Source of the DNA: Agrypnia vestita
Taxonomy: Eukaryota > Arthropoda > Insecta > Trichoptera > Phryganeidae
Length of the DNA stretch: 64,000 bases
Direction: 5' to 3'
NCBI GenBank assembly: GCA_016648135.1
Contig: JADDOH010023080.1
Location: forward strand, 124,001 to 188,000
Notes under the pieces: model-generated
The model's database searches: none
Told to the model about the DNA's origin: nothing
Seen by the model: the letters and a program-made list of their open reading frames with translations, nothing else
Shown here: piece by piece, positions 50,601 through 59,600 of the stretch
Position numbering within the stretch: position 1 is the stretch's first letter
Layout of the letters: every line of letters starts with the position of its first letter
Made by a program: the position numbers and the translations under genes

Positions 50601-53600
50601 GTCGATGTTCACCAGCGATGCTCCGTACAATAAGATTTCGGACGACATCCTGCAGATTGTGTGCGGCAGACGGGCAGAGTGTATACTGAACCGGCGAAAG
50701 GCCATATTGGAGGGCTTCAAAGACCCTTTCGTGCGAGAAGGTGCGGCCAAAATCCCTCCAAGCTCGGGATACTTGTTCAATAGGGAAGAGCTATCGGCGT
50801 ATATCCTAAAGAACGGGGGGCCAGGAGAAGGTGATGGTCTCGCCCGCAACCCGAAACCTGGCCCAACCGTCAACATCTCAGCCCCAGCCGTCAACTTCTC
50901 GTCGAGCTCCGAACCAGGGATACCTCCAGTCCCGTAAGCCCTTTCTGCCGGAGCCGAGGCACAGGGAGCGAGGCTCAGGGAACCCGAACAGGAGACCTAA
51001 CCGGAAGGCAGACCACGGCCGAAAACCCGCTGGTGACCGTAGCCGCAGAGGTAGAAGATGACGCGAGGCTGAACAACCAGTTCTGGGGAGGACGCTTGAG
51101 GAGGTTCCAAAGCACGTGGAAGGAGTTCGGGGCACCACCTATAGTGCTGAGAATCCTCAAGGGCGCGAGAATCCCCTTTGTGGCCAAACCTCCGTTAGTC
51201 TTCCCCACCAGGCAGCTGTTGAGCAGCTTCAGCACGAAGGAGTCTCGAGACATGTCGAGTCACATTCAGGCCCTGAAGATGTCAGGCGTGCTGGAAAGAG
51301 CAGATCATTCTCCGAGCTTCATCTCAAATCTGTTTCTAACTCCGAAGTCGGACAACTCCCTAAGGCCGATATTCAACCTGAAGGCGTTGAATGCCTTTGT
51401 GGAGGCGAAACCCTTCAAGCTGTTCAACCACTTTCGGGTCCCAGACTTCCTCCAGCCCAAAGATTGGTTGGTGAAAATCGACCTAACCCAGGCATACTTT
51501 CACCTACCAATAGCGGAATCGCACCGAAAGTTCCTGAGACTGTACTACCAAGGGGAACTTCTCCAGATGACCTGCCTGCCCTTTGGCCTGTCATCAGCCC
51601 CGAGAATGTTCGCAACGCTGTCAAACTGGCTAGCGGGACTCTTGCGGAAGAGAGGAATAAGGACCGTAGTCTACCTGGACGACTTCCTTCTGGCCAATCA
51701 GTCAAGGGACCTGCTAGCGACCCAGGCAGTAGAGACGGTCAATCTGTTCCAGCATCTGGGTTGGTGCATCAACCGCGACAAGTGTGTCCTTATACCTACC
51801 CAAAAGCTGGAGTTTCTGGGCATAACTTGGGACACCGAAGCCAACCAGAAATCCCTCTCGGACCGCAAGTGCTCTGGCCTTCGCCAAGTACTGCGCCGCC
51901 CGATCGAGGCCGGCAGTTGCTCCCCCAAGCAGGTTCTAGGCCTCTTGGGGAGACTCAACTTCGCAAACTTCGCCACCCCTCGGGGTCGTTTGCATTGCCG
52001 AAGACTGCAGAGATTCAGCCGCCAGCTGCAGAGGCACGAGCCATCCAGACAAGTGGAGCTTCCTGCCGCGGTTCGGCAAGACCTAGAGTGGTGGTTGGAG
52101 GCCGTAGGGGAGTCCTGCCCAATACACGAAGCCCCCTTCTCCCACTTCCTGACTACAGACGCAGCGGACGCAGGTTGGGGCGGCCAGGTGGACGACAAGA
52201 CGATATCAGGCCAGTGGACCCCAGAGCAGATGCGGTGGCATTCCAACCAGAAAGAAGCCTTCGCTGTTTACGCAGTGATCAGGGATCACGCTTACCTGCT
52301 AAGAGGAACGAAGACCCTACTGCAGACAGACAACAAGACAGTAGTGGCTTACATCAACAAGGAGGGGGGGACAAGATCATTGGGCCTTCTGAAGATAACT
52401 CGAGACCTCCTAGAGTTTATCGACCAGCAGGAAATATCTCTGACAGCGCAGTACATTCCAGGGAGATACAACGGGATTGCGGACCGACTCTCACGGGGGA
52501 CACTACTCCCGGAATGGCACCTCCTGGAACCAGCGACAGAGGAAATATTCCGAATATGGGGACGTCCTCAGATCGACCTCTTCGCATTGGCCACCGCCCA
52601 TGTGGTGCCAAACTACGTGTCGCTAGACTCAACCGATTGCTCGGCCTCCTATCTCAACGCATTCAATCAGCATTGGGATTACGAGCTGGCCTGGGTATTT
52701 CCGCCGCCGAATCTCGTCCCAAGTTGTGCCAAGATGGGAGAAGACATTCTGGAGGGCCGATCTCAAACAACGAGCAAAGGGAGGGCCAATAAGCGTAAGA
52801 GATCTGAAGAGCGTCCTGATCGATACGTTGACAGGGTTTCCCCCACCGAGGGTGTCGGACCTCCAACTGGAAGTTTGGAGAATAGCAGTGGGTGGGAACA
52901 GGCTATAGCGGATTGGAGCCAGGAGGAACAGCAGCTGTTCAGATCTGGCTGGAGAGGCTCAACGCTGAACACCTACAAGCCGGCCTGGGATAGGTGGCAG
53001 CGATGGTGTACCACGCATTCTGTCCAACCTCATAACCCTCCCCCTGCAACAGTGGCAAGATATCTGGCCAACCTGTTCATCCACGAAGGGCTAGCCCCTC
53101 GAACAATATTGGTCCACAAATCGGCAATCGTATCCTTCTGTGGCCCAGCTCTTGATGCAGATAAGATTAGCTCGAACTTCCTCGTCAGGCACGTCCTTAA
53201 AGCCATCTCGGTTTCTGGTGGATGCACTGAGAGACCCCCGATCTGGAACCCCCGAGTAGTGGTGGAGTGGCTACGTGAAAACCCGCCAAGGAACAGCCTG
53301 TATGACGTGTCAAGGAGGACGGCCATACTACTCATCATGGCATCTGGGCGAAGAGTCCAAGATCTGACACTTCTCAGAGTCACCCCGGACCGATTGATCG
53401 ACAAAGGAGACTCCATCACGCTATGGCCAGCCTTTGGAGCGAAGACTGACACGGCAAGACACAAACAATCGGGATGGAGGTTGAGCGCATCGGATGAAAG
53501 GAACATCAACCCCTTGTTTTGGATCCGAAAGCTGGTCTCACTCTCACAGCCGAGACGAAAGCCGGACATGAAAGAACTATTTGTGACGACAGCAGGTGAA

Positions 53601-56600
53601 GTAAAGCCAGCTTCACGGACAATGATAGGTGGTTGGATCAAGTCAATCCTAAGAGAGGCTGGAGTGGAAGCAACGCCAGGAAGTGTTCGTTCTGCTGTGG
53701 CTTCGTTGAATTGGCTGGAAAACTACCCGATAGAGGAGATCTTGTCAAGGGGAAACTGGCAGAGTGAAATCACCTTCCGAAAATTCTACCAAAGAGAGAT
53801 AGTAGATAAGCCCAAGCAACAATGCCCCCAGAGCTCATTAGCGCCTCTCTTTACGCCAATATAGGCAGTCACATATAACGTCGAACCACTAGGTCACCAG
53901 GTGATAACAAACAGATCTCTCATAATGGATTCCAGGCGTCGAGGAAAACAAAATAGGAATTTTAATGGAAGGTAAAATTCTTTTATTATTAAGTTCTACG
54001 GGTTAAGTATTTATATGTGTTACAGCTGTTTCGGCTTGTAAGGCCATTATCAAACAATCAAATCTGTTTGATAATGGCCTTACAAGCCGAAACAGCTGTA
54101 ACACATATAAATACTTAACCCGTAGAACTTAATAATAATATTTATTCAAATTTAATTTATTTTAAATTTCACTAAAAATAAACTTTGTTAGTATGTCTAG
54201 AAAATTGTTCATTTCAAAACTGGTTGGAAAATGTCTTGTGGCAGAATAACCTAAAGAGTTTTATGTTTTATACAGAAGCCAGTATAGAAGAGTAATGAGA
54301 TGAGATCTAGATTTCAGGTAGAACAAATAAATTGAGTCTTCTACGTTGCGTTCCTACACATACCTAAATTGAGAATAATTGAAGAAAAATGGGTATGTAA
54401 TACTTTTTGCAAACGAAGTTCAAGACCATGAATTATGCAATGATTTTGTGTGAATTCTAGTCACCTCATGCAAGTCATCTCAATTTTCTTTTGGAATTTA
54501 TTATTTAACCTACGGTTTATATATCCTTAATGTCTGATTTTTATGAAAATGCCGCCACAAAAAAATTATTCATTTGTATTATCTTGTTTTTTTATACTAA
54601 TATTATAACACTTACAATTATGTGTGAAATTTGCTCCATCAACAAAATAATATGAATTCTAGTTAATGCTTCTACAATATATGAGGGGTATAAAAGCAAA
54701 TACAGAAATATTCCACTGAGGTGTTTCTGAGATAAGTACAAAAAACCTGCCACTACTTGAGGAAATTCCTCTGGAATCTATAAAACCTCTTATTGGAAAT
54801 AAGTTAAAATAAAATTACCACCTCAGTTTCCCTTTTATATATATGCATAAATAAATATTGAATTTTTAAGCATGGATATTACTGTGTTTACTACCTAACA
54901 GTGGACATTATTGCTTTTGCTGCTTTTCATAATTGGCTATTGCTGTCTTTGCTATGATACTTTAGACTAAAATTGACATCAACTCTCGCTTTAGTATGAA
55001 GCGGCCATTTTATCACGTGACACATCCTAGGGGGTTGATTGGTTGAAGTGGATATAGCTGCCTTTGCTTTTATAACCCTTATATATTAGTTGTTATTTGT
55101 TCAATTATTAACTTAAATAATATAGATTAAAATTGAAGAATAGGGTTAAATTGCCGTTTAGTTTCTGCCAGTTTGAAATTTCATCTGCGGAAAGTCTGTT
55201 AAAAACTGAAGAAATACACAATTTTGACATAAATTGCAGGGAAAAGTAAAATTCTAGCTTTTATTGTAATTAGTTTACCCGATCATTTGATGATAAATAA
55301 ATAATAATTATAATTGTAGAAATATGAGAGAGATATTAATATTACCATTAACTGTTTGCTTTTATATTTATCCAGGATGATGACCCGGAGTGCTTTGGCC
55401 ATGGCTAGATCACCAGAGCCGACCAGCCCGTACACAAAGTCCATTATCAACTGCAGCATCTCGTCATCCAGATCAGCCATGCTACAAAACACAAATAAAT
55501 AATAAATTGAATAGTAATTTAATGTTTCGGCGTTAACTTTGTGGAAATCCTTTATTAAGGCGGTACATACATTTTTCAAGCTGTCAGAGTGGCGATATGT
55601 GTCGGATAGATCATGCTACTTCAATACGAGATCGAGACATGAACAAACGTCATATCAGATAAACCTTGCAAGAGCGTATTTTGTATGTGTCCCCTTGTGA
55701 GATAGAAAGGTTGCGAGGAAACGAGACAACCATATGGAGTACCGACGTTTAAAATATATGGGAAAGCAAGTCATGCTCGCATAATATTATTAGAATTTTA
55801 AATGTTTTAAGTCTAGAATATAAAAAAGCGTATGTATATTTCTCCAACAATTTAGGTGTTGTAAAAAAAAAGTAAACAACAATTTTTCTTATATCACTGT
55901 TTTTTAATTTAAAACTTTTGTCGAATAAGCAGATTTAGATATTATTTTGACTTCCGACTGAAATGTCAAAACACCTGTGAAAATAATTGAATTTAAATAA
56001 TTTTTATTTAAAATAAACAAAAAACTACTACAACAATATGTATTGAATTAAAAATAAAATTAAAAACCATTTATCTATATTTTAAAAATTATCTCGTAAA
56101 TTAATATCTTACTTGACTTTCAAATAACAATGACATCAACACGAATATAGCAAGTAGCGAGCGAGCAAGTCGGCAAAAGTGACATGCGTTCAATATTAGG
56201 TTATGAGTAGAAATGCAATTTAATACAAAACTAGTTAAAAAAAACATTATTATCTGCGATGAATAGATTGCTTTCGAATATATAATATGATATTATTTTA
56301 AACTAAAGTCAAATTTGGCATAAAAACACGTTTTAAAGTGATTTTTTTAAGAAAAAATGATTTGACTACATAAATGCGTCCGCCTCTCCCGGCTGGCGCG
56401 CGGATTGTGATCTGCAAACTGCGTAATTTTTCGACACATTTCATACTATAGAATTTTTATTTTTAAATATTAATTAACGTGTTTTTTATAAAAAAAATTA
56501 GCTTTTTAATAGTGAATGAAGACTCAAAGTGCGAATATAGATACAATATATCGTTTAAAATCATCTTTTTATATGAATAAACAACATTTGAAAATGACCA

Positions 56601-59600
56601 AAAATCGTAAATATTTAAGCATGTTTGAAAAATGATATCTTTTTTAATATTGAATATTTCTTAATTTCCTACGTACAGATTCTAGATAATTAAGTAAACT
56701 TTATATGTATGAAAAAACATATTATGCTTACATACAAATTTTAAACGAATCACACTTTGCCCGGGAACATTAAAAACGTTTTTTTTGCCGCGGCCTGTGG
56801 ATTAATGCCTATATTTTTCTTAATTATTATAAATAATGTTCAGTTTATCACTTTTATATAAGAACAAAGGTTCTATCTAAGGTATCGCCCTAAAAAATTG
56901 CAATCTATGATATACATTCTGATATAAATGAATAATAAAAACCCACATTTTCGTAAAAAACGCCGAAATATGCATTTGTAGTGAATGTACCGCCTTAACA
57001 AATTATGAAATAAAACATTGAACTTCGTTTTTTTCCACTATTTTATATTTGAGACATGTTATTATTAAGTCTTAATTCACCTGATAAAGGAAACGGACGT
57101 TTCCAAAACATATAGTGGTAACAAGTCTCAAATATAAAATAGTGAAAAAAAACAAAGTTCAGTGTTTTATTTCATAATTTGTTAATAAATTGAATTGCTA
57201 TTAGCTTCTTAGGGCTGGTTGTTTCAAGTTGGATTAAAGTAAGTGTTCTTTTAAAGCATAGATTTTTACGTTCTCCACCAATCAGACGATCCGTTTTCGT
57301 AAAAATCTGTGCTTTGATTGACCGCTTACTTTGATCGAACTTGAAACAACCGGGCCTTACACTGTCAGATTGGGTGAAATTGGCATCACATATAAAATTA
57401 TTGATTATTTCCTAGACAAGTAAAATTGCAAAACATTTTTTTTAATACGGAAGTAGTATTTTCAGAATTGTTGTTTGATTCTGCCTGCATAAATATTATC
57501 AACCATCCTAATTTTGAATTTCTGTCTGTTCGTAACTCGCTGGAACAACAACACTGATGATCAATCAGCATGCGGCTCATTATATTATTCCATGATTTTT
57601 CATGGGTTTATGGCTAGTGATTTTTGTAATGTTTGAAGCAATAATGTTAGAAATTTTAACTATTTATGAAAAAATTGATGTTACATATAAACACTTATAA
57701 ATTCATTCATTATTTTATTAACTTCGCGAAAGGACTTAATTGTGTTAATTAGGTAATTGGATGCCCACAACAAGCTGGTCTCGGACAAAATAAGAGGCCT
57801 TTAAACAATCTGCGTTAGAATCAGTCAATATCATATGACACGGTAATTATTCAGAGCGTAATGCTTCAGGGTTGTGTGTTGTTACACAGATTATTAATCG
57901 CGTACGCAGCAAAGGTTCTCCAGAATAACTTGTTGGTCTTGTGGTTGGGACGCTTGTCTCATGATCCAAAGGTCACGGGTTCGAACCACACTCCAGACCA
58001 GCAAGTTAGTCCTATTTTTATAACACAAGCATTTAGCTTAGTTTGAAAATAGTGAGAATATTGATGTGATCAATATTCATACAATATTTTTAAATACAGA
58101 TACAAACATTCGCATTTTTACATTTAAAAAAATGTGTTGGAGGATTCATCAACCGGTCGGGTGCCAGAGCGCAGATCTGCGCTCCCTAGACATGTATGTG
58201 AATTCGACCTATTTTACCTGCGTTTATGGGTTTTTAAAGCTTATATCTCAAGTTTTTGAATGAATGAACGATTTCTATTTGTCAAGTAATCTCATTTGCC
58301 GTGCAAACCGAACAAAAAATCATTCCAAAACGTCGTCTTCGGTCCGCACATTAATTGCGGTCACTGTTAAAAAAGTGTTATTTTTAAATAAAAAAGTGTT
58401 TAAATTAAGTATTTTTATATTCTTTGATATATTTAGAACGAAAATATTGAAATACAATATCTTTAATGCTATTGCTTCCATGGTTCTTTTCAATAAACAT
58501 GTGCGTACATTTCTGAGAGTAAATTTTGTTACTTATTTTCATAAGTAATTATTGTACAAGTAATTATTGAAATATAAGTAGTTATTGAAGTCTGTACATT
58601 GAGAAACCAGAAACTGCAACTTCTTTGCGATTATTGTTGATTTTTACATGAATATAACCATCACAAAGAAGTGTCTAAAAAAACAGCAATCGTGCGCAAA
58701 ATTGCGTGGCATACGATTGGTTAATAATATCTATTAGGTTTTCAGATGATACAGTGTTGATTGCAGTAAGTACTGAATACTTTTGAATACTGATAAACCT
58801 TGAATCTTGACTGTCAACACAATTGTCAATAATAGGACATGGCAAAAAACAGACTGAATATTATGTTAAGTACTTAGTTGTATTGAAGAGAAGGTGAGCA
58901 AGCGTGAGGATTGAAAGGGCAAGAAGTGCTTTCACAAAAATGATGAACATTCTCAGCCAAAAGTACAAGTACGGCGCCAGACGACCAAGATTATTTCATA
59001 TTTTTTATGGCGTCGTTGACAATTTATTTCAATTATGCAATGTAGCAATACTTACGTAAGGTCTCCAACCACCCTGGTCAGCAAAGCCTGCACCTCCCTA
59101 GCCTTCGTTTTCTTGCCGTGGCGGGCCAAGAAGGCATGTCTCCTGTTTAGCTTCTCTATCAAGTTTGGCGGGGATACAAATGTGCGGTATGTAGTGAGGA
59201 AAGCCTCTTGGTACGAGAAATCTGTAATCAATTTGTTAATGGAAAATGAGCAATTTTAAACATTTATCATTAGATGCACAGAGTAAATGAGTTTAAATGA
59301 AATTAAAAGGATACTTATTAACGTTAATAAGATAATTAATTTATAATATAGTTAAGTAAAACAGTAATGTAGGCAAAACGTTAATTTAGATAGGAGTAGA
59401 TTGTTGGTGTAGTGCTTAGGACTGTTAGTTGGTGGTTCGAGTCACACTCCAGCACGCCACCAAGTTATTCCTATGTTCATAGCACAGGCGTTTAGCTTAG
59501 TTTGAAAATAGTAAAAATGTCAATATATTTTCAAAAAGTGACTGACTATTACTTACTTGTGTCTTTGTCTGGTTATGGAAGCATTTAAAAAATAAATTTT

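Larger units (their letters stand above)
49531..54180 (+). mobile_element. DIRS-like tyrosine-recombinase retrotransposon in a C3G intron
   Basis: About 4.65 kb, clearly GC-richer than the surrounding intron. It encodes in order a Gag-like protein, reverse transcriptase, RNase H and a tyrosine recombinase, and it lacks an integrase or protease that I can see. This is the gene order of DIRS elements, which integrate by tyrosine recombinase. The ends are inverted repeats: a left arm at 49531-49620, and a right arm split into 53916-53955 and 54134-54180 by an inserted palindrome. Inverted rather than split direct repeats favour the DIRS1-like group over the PAT/Ngaro type. I did not find the internal complementary region expected of DIRS1. 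It is antisense to C3G. Confidence 0.88.

Noticed and set aside
53030..53641. A 203-codon minus-strand frame within the DIRS element
   Set aside because: Antisense shadow of the recombinase domain; GC-rich codon use leaves few stops on the opposite strand.
57923..58010. A tRNA gene
   Set aside because: The same tRNA-like head with identical body sequence recurs at 27428-27607, 46408 and 59395, so it is a SINE.
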